Positions 1 through 15,000 of a stretch of 64,000 bases of DNA are shown in pieces (position 1 is the first letter of the stretch; each line of letters starts with the position of its first letter). A program made the translations under genes and the position numbers. The notes beneath the pieces are model-generated. The model was not told the origin of the DNA, searched no databases, and saw only the letters and a program-made list of their open reading frames with translations. The stretch is from Closterium sp. NIES-65 (lineage: Eukaryota > Streptophyta > Zygnematophyceae > Desmidiales > Closteriaceae): contig CANXME010000251.1 in assembly GCA_948144175.1 (NCBI GenBank), positions 1 through 64,000 on the forward strand. Direction: 5' to 3'.

Positions 1-3000
1 CGGCGGGCCCGTTTGAAGGCAAAAAGAGCTGGAATCTCGTCCCAAGGTATCTAGGATTGTGGCAAACACGATCGTGCTGGGCGGTCCAGGATCCGAGTAA
101 CATTGCTTCACATTTTATACCGGTACGGATTTCGCAGCTTCCCGGGCTCACAAACGCCCTTATATGGGGACGGTTTTCCGTGCGGCGGGCCCGTTTGAAG
201 GCAAAAAGAGCTGGAATCTCGTCCCAAGGTATCTAGGATTGTGGCAAACACGATCGTGCTGGGCGGTCCAGGATCCGAGTAACATTGCTTCACATTTTAT
301 ACCGGTACGGATTTCGCAGCTTCCCGGGCTCACAAACGCCCTTATATGGGGACGGTTTTCAGTGCGGCGGGCCCGTTTGAAGGCAAAAAGAGCTGGAATC
401 TCGTCCCAAGGTATCTAGGATTGTGGCAAACACGATCGTGCTGGGCGGTCCAGGATCCGAGTAACATTGCTTCACATTTTATACCGGTACGGATTTCGCA
501 GCTTCCCGGGCTCACAAACGCCCTTATATGGGGACGGTTTTCCGTGCGGCGGGCCCGTTTGAAGGCAAAAAGAGCTGGAATCTCGTCCCAAGGTATCTAG
601 GATTGTGGCAAACACGATCGTGCTGGGCGGTCCAGGATCCGAGTAACATTGCTTCACATTTTATACCGGTACGGATTTCGCAGCTTCCCGGGCTCACAAA
701 CGCCCTTATATGGGGACGGTTTTCCGTGCGGCGGGCCCGTTTGAAGGCAAAAAGAGCTGGAATCTCGTCCCAAGGTATCTAGGATTGTGGCAAACACGAT
801 CGTGCTGGGCGGTCCAGGATCCGAGTAACATTGCTTCACATTTTATACCGGTACGGATTTCGCAGCTTCCCGGGCTCACAAACGCCCTTATATGGGGACG
901 GTTTTCCGTGCGGCGGGCCCGTTTGAAGGCAAAAAGAGCTGGAATCTCGTCCCAAGGTATCTAGGATTGTGGCAAACACGATCGTGCTGGGCGGTCCAGG
1001 ATCCGAGTAACATTGCTTCACATTTTATACCGGTACGGATTTCGCAGCTTCCCGGGCTCACAAACGCCCTTATATGGGGACGGTTTTCCGTGCGGCGGGC
1101 CCGTTTGAAGGCAAAAAGAGCTGGAATCTCGTCCCAAGGTATCTAGGATTGTGGCAAACACGATCGTGCTGGGCGGTCCAGGATCCGAGTAACATTGCTT
1201 CACATTTTATACCGGTACGGATTTCGCAGCTTCCCGGGCTCACAAACGCCCTTATATGGGGACGGTTTTCCGTGCGGCGGGCCCGTTTGAAGGCAAAAAG
1301 AGCTGGAATCTCGTCCCAAGGTATCTAGGATTGTGGCAAACACGATCGTGCTGGGCGGTCCAGGATCCGAGTAACATTGCTTCACATTTTATACCGGTAC
1401 GGATTTCGCAGCTTCCCGGGCTCACAAACGCCCTTATATGGGGACGTGTTTTCATGCGGCGGGCCCGTTTGAAGGCAAAAAGAGCTGGAATCTCGTCCCA
1501 AGGTATCTAGGATTGTGGCAAACACGATCGTGCTGGGCGGTCCAGGATCCGAGTAACATTGCTTCACATTTTATACCGGTACGGATTTCGCAGCTTCCCG
1601 GGCTCACAAACGCCCTTATATGGGGACGGTTTTCCGTGCGGCGGGCCCGTTTGAAGGCAAAAAGAGCTGGAATCTCGTCCCAAGGTATCTAGGATTGTGG
1701 CAAACACGATCGTGCTGGGCGGTCCAGGATCCGAGTAACATTGCTTCACATTTTATACCGGTACGGATTTCGCAGCTTCCCGGGCTCACAAACGCCCTTA
1801 TATGGGGACGGTTTTCCGTGCGGCGGGCCCGTTTGAAGGCAAAAAGAGCTGGAATCTCGTCCCAAGGTATCTAGGATTGTGGCAAACACGATCGTGCTGG
1901 GCGGTCCAGGATCCGAGTAACATTGCTTCACATTTTATACCGGTACGGATTTCGCAGCTTCCCGGGCTCACAAACGCCCTTATATGGGGACGGTTTTTCC
2001 GTGCGGCGGGCCCGTTTGAAGGCAAAAAGAGCTGGAATCTCGTCCCAAGGTATCTAGGATTGTGGCAAACACGATCGTGCTGGGCGGTCCAGGATCCGAG
2101 TAACATTGCTTCACATTTTATACCGGTACGGATTTCGCAGCTTCCCGGGCTCACAAACGCCCTTATATGGGGACGGTTTTCCGTGCGGCGGGCCCGTTTG
2201 AAGGCAAAAAGAGCTGGAATCTCGTCCCAAGGTATCTAGGATTGTGGCAAACACGATCGTGCTGGGCGGTCCAGGATCCGAGTAACATTGCTTCACATTT
2301 TATACCGGTACGGATTTCGCAGCTTCCCGGGCTCACAAACGCCCTTATATGGGGACGGTTTTCCGTGCGGCGGGCCCGTTTGAAGGCAAAAAGAGCTGGA
2401 ATCTCGTCCCAAGGTATCTAGGATTGTGGCAAACACGATCGTGCTGGGCGGTCCAGGATCCGAGTAACATTGCTTCACATTTTATACCGGTACGGATTTC
2501 GCAGCTTCCCGGGCTCACAAACGCCCTTATATGGGGACGGTTTTCCGTGCGGCGGGCCCGTTTGAAGGCAAAAAGAGCTGGAATCTCGTCCCAAGGTATC
2601 TAGGATTGTGGCAAACACGATCGTGCTGGGCGGTCCAGGATCCGAGTAACATTGCTTCACATTTTATACCGGTACGGATTTCGCAGCTTCCCGGGCTCAC
2701 AAACGCCCTTATATGGGGACGGTTTTCCGTGCGGCGGGCCCGTTTGAAGGCAAAAAGAGCTGGAATCTCGTCCCAAGGTATCTAGGATTGTGGCAAACAC
2801 GATCGTGCTGGGCGGTCCAGGATCCGAGTAACATTGCTTCACATTTTATACCGGTACGGATTTCGCAGCTTCCCGGGCTCACAAACGCCCTTATATGGGG
2901 ACGGTTTTCCGTGCGGCGGGCCCGTTTGAAGGCAAAAAGAGCTGGAATCTCGTCCCAAGGTATCTAGGATTGTGGCAAACACGATCGTGCTGGGCGGTCC

Positions 3001-6000
3001 AGGATCCGAGTAACATTGCTTCACATTTTATACCGGTACGGATTTCGCAGCTTCCCGGGCTCACAAACGCCCTTATATGGGGACGGTTTTCCGTGCGGCG
3101 GGCCCGTTTGAAGGCAAAAAGAGCTGGAATCTCGTCCCAAGGTATCTAGGATTGTGGCAAACACGATCGTGCTGGGCGGTCCAGGATCCGAGTAACATTG
3201 CTTCACATTTTATACCGGTACGGATTTCGCAGCTTCCCGGGCTCACAAACGCCCTTATATGGGGACGGTTTTCCGTGCGGCGGGCCCGTTTGAAGGCAAA
3301 AAGAGCTGGAATCTCGTCCCAAGGTATCTAGGATTGTGGCAAACACGATCGTGCTGGGCGGTCCAGGATCCGAGTAACATTGCTTCACATTTTATACCGG
3401 TACGGATTTCGCAGCTTCCCGGGCTCACAAACGCCCTTATATGGGGACGGTTTTCCGTGCGGCGGGCCCGTTTGAAGGCAAAAAGAGCTGGAATCTCGTC
3501 CCAAGGTATCTAGGATTGTGGCAAACACGATCGTGCTGGGCGGTCCAGGATCCGAGTAACATTGCTTCACATTTTATACCGGTACGGATTTCGCAGCTTC
3601 CCGGGCTCACAAACGCCCTTATATGGGGACGGTTTTCCGTGCGGCGGGCCCGTTTGAAGGCAAAAAGAGCTGGAATCTCGTCCCAAGGTATCTAGGATTG
3701 TGGCAAACACGATCGTGCTGGGCGGTCCAGGATCCGAGTAACATTGCTTCACATTTTATACCGGTACGGATTTCGCAGCTTCCCGGGCTCACAAACGCCC
3801 TTATATGGGGACGGTTTTCATGCGGCGGGCCCGTTTGAAGGCAAAAAGAGCTGGAATCTCGTCCCAAGGTATCTAGGATTGTGGCAAACACGATCGTGCT
3901 GGGCGGTCCAGGATCCGAGTAACATTGCTTCACATTTTATACCGGTACGGATTTCGCAGCTTCCCGGGCTCACAAACGCCCTTATATGGGGACGGTTTTC
4001 CGTGCGGCGGGCCCGTTTGAAGGCAAAAAGAGCTGGAATCTCGTCCCAAGGTATCTAGGATTGTGGCAAACACGATCGTGCTGGGCGGTCCAGGATCCGA
4101 GTAACATTGCTTCACATTTTATACCGGTACGGATTTCGCAGCTTCCCGGGCTCACAAACGCCCTTATATGGGGACGGTTTTCCGTGCGGCGGGCCCGTTT
4201 GAAGGCAAAAAGAGCTGGAATCTCGTCCCAAGGTATCTAGGATTGTGGCAAACACGATCGTGCTGGGCGGTCCAGGATCCGAGTAACATTGCTTCACATT
4301 TTATACCGGTACGGATTTCGCAGCTTCCCGGGCTCACAAACGCCCTTATATGGGGACGGTTTTTCATTGCGGCGGGCCCGTTTGAAGGCAAAAAGAGCTG
4401 GAATCTCGTCCCAAGGTATCTAGGATTGTGGCAAACACGATCGTGCTGGGCGGTCCAGGATCCGAGTAACATTGCTTCACATTTTATACCGGTACGGATT
4501 TCGCAGCTTCCCGGGCTCACAAACGCCCTTATATGGGGACGGTTTTCCGTGCGGCGGGCCCGTTTGAAGGCAAAAAGAGCTGGAATCTCGTCCCAAGGTA
4601 TCTAGGATTGTGGCAAACACGATCGTGCTGGGCGGTCCAGGATCCGAGTAACATTGCTTCACATTTTATACCGGTACGGATTTCGCAGCTTCCCGGGCTC
4701 ACAAACGCCCTTATATGGGGACGGTTTTCAGTGCGGCGGGCCCGTTTGAAGGCAAAAAGAGCTGGAATCTCGTCCCAAGGTATCTAGGATTGTGGCAAAC
4801 ACGATCGTGCTGGGCGGTCCAGGATCCGAGTAACATTGCTTCACATTTTATACCGGTACGGATTTCGCAGCTTCCCGGGCTCACAAACGCCCTTATATGG
4901 GGACGGTTTTCCGTGCGGCGGGCCCGTTTGAAGGCAAAAAGAGCTGGAATCTCGTCCCAAGGTATCTAGGATTGTGGCAAACACGATCGTGCTGGGCGGT
5001 CCAGGATCCGAGTAACATTGCTTCACATTTTATACCGGTACGGATTTCGCAGCTTCCCGGGCTCACAAACGCCCTTATATGGGGACGGTTTTCCGTGCGG
5101 CGGGCCCGTTTGAAGGCAAAAAGAGCTGGAATCTCGTCCCAAGGTATCTAGGATTGTGGCAAACACGATCGTGCTGGGCGGTCCAGGATCCGAGTAACAT
5201 TGCTTCACATTTTATACCGGTACGGATTTCGCAGCTTCCCGGGCTCACAAACGCCCTTATATGGGGACGGTTTTCCGTGCGGCGGGCCCGTTTGAAGGCA
5301 AAAAGAGCTGGAATCTCGTCCCAAGGTATCTAGGATTGTGGCAAACACGATCGTGCTGGGCGGTCCAGGATCCGAGTAACATTGCTTCACATTTTATACC
5401 GGTACGGATTTCGCAGCTTCCCGGGCTCACAAACGCCCTTATATGGGGACGGTTTTCAGTGCGGCGGGCCCGTTTGAAGGCAAAAAGAGCTGATCTTCAG
5501 GACCAAGGTATCTAGGATTGTGGCAAACACGATCGTGCTGGGCGGTCCAGGATCCGAGTAACATTGCTTCACATTTTATACCGGTACGGATTTCGCAGCT
5601 TCCCGGGCTCACAAACGCCCTTATATGGGGACGGTTTTCCGTGCGGCGGGCCCGTTTGAAGGCAAAAAGAGCTGGAATCTCGTCCCAAGGTATCTAGGAT
5701 TGTGGCAAACACGATCGTGCTGGGCGGTCCAGGATCCGAGTAACATTGCTTCACATTTTATACCGGTACGGATTTCGCAGCTTCCCGGGCTCACAAACGC
5801 CCTTATATGGGGACGGTTTTTCAGTGCGGCGGGCCCGTTTGAAGGCAAAAAGAGCTGGAATCTCGTCCCAAGGTATCTAGGATTGTGGCAAACACGATCG
5901 TGCTGGGCGGTCCAGGATCCGAGTAACATTGCTTCACATTTTATACCGGTACGGATTTCGCAGCTTCCCGGGCTCACAAACGCCCTTATATGGGGACGGT

Positions 6001-9000
6001 TTTCATGCGGCGGGCCCGTTTGAAGGCAAAAAGAGCTGGAATCTCGTCCCAAGGTATCTAGGATTGTGGCAAACACGATCGTGCTGGGCGGTCCAGGATC
6101 CGAGTAACATTGCTTCACATTTTATACCGGTACGGATTTCGCAGCTTCCCGGGCTCACAAACGCCCTTATATGGGGACGGTTTTCCGTGCGGCGGGCCCG
6201 TTTGAAGGCAAAAAGAGCTGGAATCTCGTCCCAAGGTATCTAGGATTGTGGCAAACACGATCGTGCTGGGCGGTCCAGGATCCGAGTAACATTGCTTCAC
6301 ATTTTATACCGGTACGGATTTCGCAGCTTCCCGGGCTCACAAACGCCCTTATATGGGGACGGTTTTCATGCGGCGGGCCCGTTTGAAGGCAAAAAGAGCT
6401 GGAATCTCGTCCCAAGGTATCTAGGATTGTGGCAAACACGATCGTGCTGGGCGGTCCAGGATCCGAGTAACATTGCTTCACATTTTATACCGGTACGGAT
6501 TTCGCAGCTTCCCGGGCTCACAAACGCCCTTATATGGGGACGGTTTTCATGCGGCGGGCCCGTTTGAAGGCAAAAAGAGCTGGAATCTCGTCCCAAGGTA
6601 TCTAGGATTGTGGCAAACACGATCGTGCTGGGCGGTCCAGGATCCGAGTAACATTGCTTCACATTTTATACCGGTACGGATTTCGCAGCTTCCCGGGCTC
6701 ACAAACGCCCTTATATGGGGACGGTTTTCATGCGGCGGGCCCGTTTGAAGGCAAAAAGAGCTGGAATCTCGTCCCAAGGTATCTAGGATTGTGGCAAACA
6801 CGATCGTGCTGGGCGGTCCAGGATCCGAGTAACATTGCTTCACATTTTATACCGGTACGGATTTCGCAGCTTCCCGGGCTCACAAACGCCCTTATATGGG
6901 GACGGTTTTCCGTGCGGCGGGCCCGTTTGAAGGCAAAAAGAGCTGGAATCTCGTCCCAAGGTATCTAGGATTGTGGCAAACACGATCGTGCTGGGCGGTC
7001 CAGGATCCGAGTAACATTGCTTCACATTTTATACCGGTACGGATTTCGCAGCTTCCCGGGCTCACAAACGCCCTTATATGGGGACGGTTTTCAGTGCGGC
7101 GGGCCCGTTTGAAGGCAAAAAGAGCTGGAATCTCGTCCCAAGGTATCTAGGATTGTGGCAAACACGATCGTGCTGGGCGGTCCAGGATCCGAGTAACATT
7201 GCTTCACATTTTATACCGGTACGGATTTCGCAGCTTCCCGGGCTCACAAACGCCCTTATATGGGGACGGTTTTCAGTGCGGCGGGCCCGTTTGAAGGCAA
7301 AAAGAGCTGGAATCTCGTCCCAAGGTATCTAGGATTGTGGCAAACACGATCGTGCTGGGCGGTCCAGGATCCGAGTAACATTGCTTCACATTTTATACCG
7401 GTACGGATTTCGCAGCTTCCCGGGCTCACAAACGCCCTTATATGGGGACGGTTTTCCTTGCGGCGGGCCCGTTTGAAGGCAAAAAGAGCTGGAATCTCGT
7501 CCCAAGGTATCTAGGATTGTGGCAAACACGATCGTGCTGGGCGGTCCAGGATCCGAGTAACATTGCTTCACATTTTATACCGGTACGGATTTCGCAGCTT
7601 CCCGGGCTCACAAACGCCCTTATATGGGGACGGTTTTCATGCGGCGGGCCCGTTTGAAGGCAAAAAGAGCTGGAATCTCGTCCCAAGGTATCTAGGATTG
7701 TGGCAAACACGATCGTGCTGGGCGGTCCAGGATCCGAGTAACATTGCTTCACATTTTATACCGGTACGGATTTCGCAGCTTCCCGGGCTCACAAACGCCC
7801 TTATATGGGGACGGTTTTCAGTGCGGCGGGCCCGTTTGAAGGCAAAAAGAGCTGGAATCTCGTCCCAAGGTATCTAGGATTGTGGCAAACACGATCGTGC
7901 TGGGCGGTCCAGGATCCGAGTAACATTGCTTCACATTTTATACCGGTACGGATTTCGCAGCTTCCCGGGCTCACAAACGCCCTTATATGGGGACGGTTTT
8001 CCGTGCGGCGGGCCCGTTTGAAGGCAAAAAGAGCTGGAATCTCGTCCCAAGGTATCTAGGATTGTGGCAAACACGATCGTGCTGGGCGGTCCAGGATCCG
8101 AGTAACATTGCTTCACATTTTATACCGGTACGGATTTCGCAGCTTCCCGGGCTCACAAACGCCCTTATATGGGGACGGTTTTCAGTGCGGCGGGCCCGTT
8201 TGAAGGCAAAAAGAGCTGGAATCTCGTCCCAAGGTATCTAGGATTGTGGCAAACACGATCGTGCTGGGCGGTCCAGGATCCGAGTAACATTGCTTCACAT
8301 TTTATACCGGTACGGATTTCGCAGCTTCCCGGGCTCACAAACGCCCTTATATGGGGACGGTTTTCATGCGGCGGGCCCGTTTGAAGGCAAAAAGAGCTGG
8401 AATCTCGTCCCAAGGTATCTAGGATTGTGGCAAACACGATCGTGCTGGGCGGTCCAGGATCCGAGTAACATTGCTTCACATTTTATACCGGTACGGATTT
8501 CGCAGCTTCCCGGGCTCACAAACGCCCTTATATGGGGACGGTTTTCAGTGCGGCGGGCCCGTTTGAAGGCAAAAAGAGCTGGAATCTCGTCCCAAGGTAT
8601 CTAGGATTGTGGCAAACACGATCGTGCTGGGCGGTCCAGGATCCGAGTAACATTGCTTCACATTTTATACCGGTACGGATTTCGCAGCTTCCCGGGCTCA
8701 CAAACGCCCTTATATGGGGACGGTTTTCATGCGGCGGGCCCGTTTGAAGGCAAAAAGAGCTGGAATCTCGTCCCAAGGTATCTAGGATTGTGGCAAACAC
8801 GATCGTGCTGGGCGGTCCAGGATCCGAGTAACATTGCTTCACATTTTATACCGGTACGGATTTCGCAGCTTCCCGGGCTCACAAACGCCCTTATATGGGG
8901 ACGGTTTTCATGCGGCGGGCCCGTTTGAAGGCAAAAAGAGCTGGAATCTCGTCCCAAGGTATCTAGGATTGTGGCAAACACGATCGTGCTGGGCGGTCCA

Positions 9001-12000
9001 GGATCCGAGTAACATTGCTTCACATTTTATACCGGTACGGATTTCGCAGCTTCCCGGGCTCACAAACGCCCTTATATGGGGACGGTTTTCATGCGGCGGG
9101 CCCGTTTGAAGGCAAAAAGAGCTGGAATCTCGTCCCAAGGTATCTAGGATTGTGGCAAACACGATCGTGCTGGGCGGTCCAGGATCCGAGTAACATTGCT
9201 TCACATTTTATACCGGTACGGATTTCGCAGCTTCCCGGGCTCACAAACGCCCTTATATGGGGACGGTTTTCATGCGGCGGGCCCGTTTGAAGGCAAAAAG
9301 AGCTGGAATCTCGTCCCAAGGTATCTAGGATTGTGGCAAACACGATCGTGCTGGGCGGTCCAGGATCCGAGTAACATTGCTTCACATTTTATACCGGTAC
9401 GGATTTCGCAGCTTCCCGGGCTCACAAACGCCCTTATATGGGGACGGTTTTCATGCGGCGGGCCCGTTTGAAGGCAAAAAGAGCTGGAATCTCGTCCCAA
9501 GGTATCTAGGATTGTGGCAAACACGATCGTGCTGGGCGGTCCAGGATCCGAGTAACATTGCTTCACATTTTATACCGGTACGGATTTCGCAGCTTCCCGG
9601 GCTCACAAACGCCCTTATATGGGGACGGTTTTCATGCGGCGGGCCCGTTTGAAGGCAAAAAGAGCTGGAATCTCGTCCCAAGGTATCTAGGATTGTGGCA
9701 AACACGATCGTGCTGGGCGGTCCAGGATCCGAGTAACATTGCTTCACATTTTATACCGGTACGGATTTCGCAGCTTCCCGGGCTCACAAACGCCCTTATA
9801 TGGGGACGGTTTTCATGCGGCGGGCCCGTTTGAAGGCAAAAAGAGCTGGAATCTCGTCCCAAGGTATCTAGGATTGTGGCAAACACGATCGTGCTGGGCG
9901 GTCCAGGATCCGAGTAACATTGCTTCACATTTTATACCGGTACGGATTTCGCAGCTTCCCGGGCTCACAAACGCCCTTATATGGGGACGGTTTTTCAGTG
10001 CGGCGGGCCCGTTTGAAGGCAAAAAGAGCTGGAATCTCGTCCCAAGGTATCTAGGATTGTGGCAAACACGATCGTGCTGGGCGGTCCAGGATCCGAGTAA
10101 CATTGCTTCACATTTTATACCGGTACGGATTTCGCAGCTTCCCGGGCTCACAAACGCCCTTATATGGGGACGGTTTTCAGTGCGGCGGGCCCGTTTGAAG
10201 GCAAAAAGAGCTGGAATCTCGTCCCAAGGTATCTAGGATTGTGGCAAACACGATCGTGCTGGGCGGTCCAGGATCCGAGTAACATTGCTTCACATTTTAT
10301 ACCGGTACGGATTTCGCAGCTTCCCGGGCTCACAAACGCCCTTATATGGGGACGGTTTTTCAGTGCGGCGGGCCCGTTTGAAGGCAAAAAGAGCTGGAAT
10401 CTCGTCCCAAGGTATCTAGGATTGTGGCAAACACGATCGTGCTGGGCGGTCCAGGATCCGAGTAACATTGCTTCACATTTTATACCGGTACGGATTTCGC
10501 AGCTTCCCGGGCTCACAAACGCCCTTATATGGGGACGGTTCTTCATGCGGCGGGCCCGTTTGAAGGCAAAAAGAGCTGGAATCTCGTCCCAAGGTATCTA
10601 GGATTGTGGCAAACACGATCGTGCTGGGCGGTCCAGGATCCGAGTAACATTGCTTCACATTTTATACCGGTACGGATTTCGCAGCTTCCCGGGCTCACAA
10701 ACGCCCTTATATGGGGACGGTTTTTCATGCGGCGGGCCCGTTTGAAGGCAAAAAGAGCTGGAATCTCGTCCCAAGGTATCTAGGATTGTGGCAAACACGA
10801 TCGTGCTGGGCGGTCCAGGATCCGAGTAACATTGCTTCACATTTTATACCGGTACGGATTTCGCAGCTTCCCGGGCTCACAAACGCCCTTATATGGGGAC
10901 GGTTCTTCATGCGGCGGGCCCGTTTGAAGGCAAAAAGAGCTGGAATCTCGTCCCAAGGTATCTAGGATTGTGGCAAACACGATCGTGCTGGGCGGTCCAG
11001 GATCCGAGTAACATTGCTTCACATTTTATACCGGTACGGATTTCGCAGCTTCCCGGGCTCACAAACGCCCTTATATGGGGACGGTTTTCATGCGGCGGGC
11101 CCGTTTGAAGGCAAAAAGAGCTGGAATCTCGTCCCAAGGTATCTAGGATTGTGGCAAACACGATCGTGCTGGGCGGTCCAGGATCCGAGTAACATTGCTT
11201 CACATTTTATACCGGTACGGATTTCGCAGCTTCCCGGGCTCACAAACGCCCTTATATGGGGACGGTTTTCCGTGCGGCGGGCCCGTTTGAAGGCAAAAAG
11301 AGCTGGAATCTCGTCCCAAGGTATCTAGGATTGTGGCAAACACGATCGTGCTGGGCGGTCCAGGATCCGAGTAACATTGCTTCACATTTTATACCGGTAC
11401 GGATTTCGCAGCTTCCCGGGCTCACAAACGCCCTTATATGGGGACGGTTTTCATGCGGCGGGCCCGTTTGAAGGCAAAAAGAGCTGGAATCTCGTCCCAA
11501 GGTATCTAGGATTGTGGCAAACACGATCGTGCTGGGCGGTCCAGGATCCGAGTAACATTGCTTCACATTTTATACCGGTACGGATTTCGCAGCTTCCCGG
11601 GCTCACAAACGCCCTTATATGGGGACGGTTCTTCATGCGGCGGGCCCGTTTGAAGGCAAAAAGAGCTGGAATCTCGTCCCAAGGTATCTAGGATTGTGGC
11701 AAACACGATCGTGCTGGGCGGTCCAGGATCCGAGTAACATTGCTTCACATTTTATACCGGTACGGATTTCGCAGCTTCCCGGGCTCACAAACGCCCTTAT
11801 ATGGGGACGGTTCTTCATGCGGCGGGCCCGTTTGAAGGCAAAAAGAGCTGGAATCTCGTCCCAAGGTATCTAGGATTGTGGCAAACACGATCGTGCTGGG
11901 CGGTCCAGGATCCGAGTAACATTGCTTCACATTTTATACCGGTACGGATTTCGCAGCTTCCCGGGCTCACAAACGCCCTTATATGGGGACGGTTTCTTCA

Positions 12001-15000
12001 TGCGGCGGGCCCGTTTGAAGGCAAAAAGAGCTGGAATCTCGTCCCAAGGTATCTAGGATTGTGGCAAACACGATCGTGCTGGGCGGTCCAGGATCCGAGT
12101 AACATTGCTTCACATTTTATACCGGTACGGATTTCGCAGCTTCCCGGGCTCACAAACGCCCTTATATGGGGACGGTTTTTCATGCGGCGGGCCCGTTTGA
12201 AGGCAAAAAGAGCTGGAATCTCGTCCCAAGGTATCTAGGATTGTGGCAAACACGATCGTGCTGGGCGGTCCAGGATCCGAGTAACATTGCTTCACATTTT
12301 ATACCGGTACGGATTTCGCAGCTTCCCGGGCTCACAAACGCCCTTATATGGGGACGGTTTTTCATGCGGCGGGCCCGTTTGAAGGCAAAAAGAGCTGGAA
12401 TCTCGTCCCAAGGTATCTAGGATTGTGGCAAACACGATCGTGCTGGGCGGTCCAGGATCCGAGTAACATTGCTTCACATTTTATACCGGTACGGATTTCG
12501 CAGCTTCCCGGGCTCACAAACGCCCTTATATGGGGACGGTTCTTCATGCGGCGGGCCCGTTTGAAGGCAAAAAGAGCTGGAATCTCGTCCCAAGGTATCT
12601 AGGATTGTGGCAAACACGATCGTGCTGGGCGGTCCAGGATCCGAGTAACATTGCTTCACATTTTATACCGGTACGGATTTCGCAGCTTCCCGGGCTCACA
12701 AACGCCCTTATATGGGGACGGTTCTTCATGCGGCGGGCCCGTTTGAAGGCAAAAAGAGCTGGAATCTCGTCCCAAGGTATCTAGGATTGTGGCAAACACG
12801 ATCGTGCTGGGCGGTCCAGGATCCGAGTAACATTGCTTCACATTTTATACCGGTACGGATTTCGCAGCTTCCCGGGCTCACAAACGCCCTTATATGGGGA
12901 CGGTTCTTCATGCGGCGGGCCCGTTTGAAGGCAAAAAGAGCTGGAATCTCGTCCCAAGGTATCTAGGATTGTGGCAAACACGATCGTGCTGGGCGGTCCA
13001 GGATCCGAGTAACATTGCTTCACATTTTATACCGGTACGGATTTCGCAGCTTCCCGGGCTCACAAACGCCCTTATATGGGGACGGTTTTCATGCGGCGGG
13101 CCCGTTTGAAGGCAAAAAGAGCTGGAATCTCGTCCCAAGGTATCTAGGATTGTGGCAAACACGATCGTGCTGGGCGGTCCAGGATCCGAGTAACATTGCT
13201 TCACATTTTATACCGGTACGGATTTCGCAGCTTCCCGGGCTCACAAACGCCCTTATATGGGGACGGTTCTTCATGCGGCGGGCCCGTTTGAAGGCAAAAA
13301 GAGCTGGAATCTCGTCCCAAGGTATCTAGGATTGTGGCAAACACGATCGTGCTGGGCGGTCCAGGATCCGAGTAACATTGCTTCACATTTTATACCGGTA
13401 CGGATTTCGCAGCTTCCCGGGCTCACAAACGCCCTTATATGGGGACGGTTTCTTCATGCGGCGGGCCCGTTTGAAGGCAAAAAGAGCTGGAATCTCGTCC
13501 CAAGGTATCTAGGATTGTGGCAAACACGATCGTGCTGGGCGGTCCAGGATCCGAGTAACATTGCTTCACATTTTATACCGGTACGGATTTCGCAGCTTCC
13601 CGGGCTCACAAACGCCCTTATATGGGGACGGTTCTTCAGTGCGGCGGGCCCGTTTGAAGGCAAAAAGAGCTGGAATCTCGTCCCAAGGTATCTAGGATTG
13701 TGGCAAACACGATCGTGCTGGGCGGTCCAGGATCCGAGTAACATTGCTTCACATTTTATACCGGTACGGATTTCGCAGCTTCCCGGGCTCACAAACGCCC
13801 TTATATGGGGACGGTTTTCATGCGGCGGGCCCGTTTGAAGGCAAAAAGAGCTGGAATCTCGTCCCAAGGTATCTAGGATTGTGGCAAACACGATCGTGCT
13901 GGGCGGTCCAGGATCCGAGTAACATTGCTTCACATTTTATACCGGTACGGATTTCGCAGCTTCCCGGGCTCACAAACGCCCTTATATGGGGACGGTTTTC
14001 ATGCGGCGGGCCCGTTTGAAGGCAAAAAGAGCTGGAATCTCGTCCCAAGGTATCTAGGATTGTGGCAAACACGATCGTGCTGGGCGGTCCAGGATCCGAG
14101 TAACATTGCTTCACATTTTATACCGGTACGGATTTCGCAGCTTCCCGGGCTCACAAACGCCCTTATATGGGGACGGTTTTTCATGCGGCGGGCCCGTTTG
14201 AAGGCAAAAAGAGCTGGAATCTCGTCCCAAGGTATCTAGGATTGTGGCAAACACGATCGTGCTGGGCGGTCCAGGATCCGAGTAACATTGCTTCACATTT
14301 TATACCGGTACGGATTTCGCAGCTTCCCGGGCTCACAAACGCCCTTATATGGGGACGGTTCTTCAGTGCGGCGGGCCCGTTTGAAGGCAAAAAGAGCTGG
14401 AATCTCGTCCCAAGGTATCTAGGATTGTGGCAAACACGATCGTGCTGGGCGGTCCAGGATCCGAGTAACATTGCTTCACATTTTATACCGGTACGGATTT
14501 CGCAGCTTCCCGGGCTCACAAACGCCCTTATATGGGGACGGTTTTTCAGGCGGCGGGCCCGTTTGAAGGCAAAAAGAGCTGGAATCTCGTCCCAAGGTAT
14601 CTAGGATTGTGGCAAACACGATCGTGCTGGGCGGTCCAGGATCCGAGTAACATTGCTTCACATTTTATACCGGTACGGATTTCGCAGCTTCCCGGGCTCA
14701 CAAACGCCCTTATATGGGGACGGTTCTTCATGCGGCGGGCCCGTTTGAAGGCAAAAAGAGCTGGAATCTCGTCCCAAGGTATCTAGGATTGTGGCAAACA
14801 CGATCGTGCTGGGCGGTCCAGGATCCGAGTAACATTGCTTCACATTTTATACCGGTACGGATTTCGCAGCTTCCCGGGCTCACAAACGCCCTTATATGGG
14901 GACGGTTTTTCATGCGGCGGGCCCGTTTGAAGGCAAAAAGAGCTGGAATCTCGTCCCAAGGTATCTAGGATTGTGGCAAACACGATCGTGCTGGGCGGTC

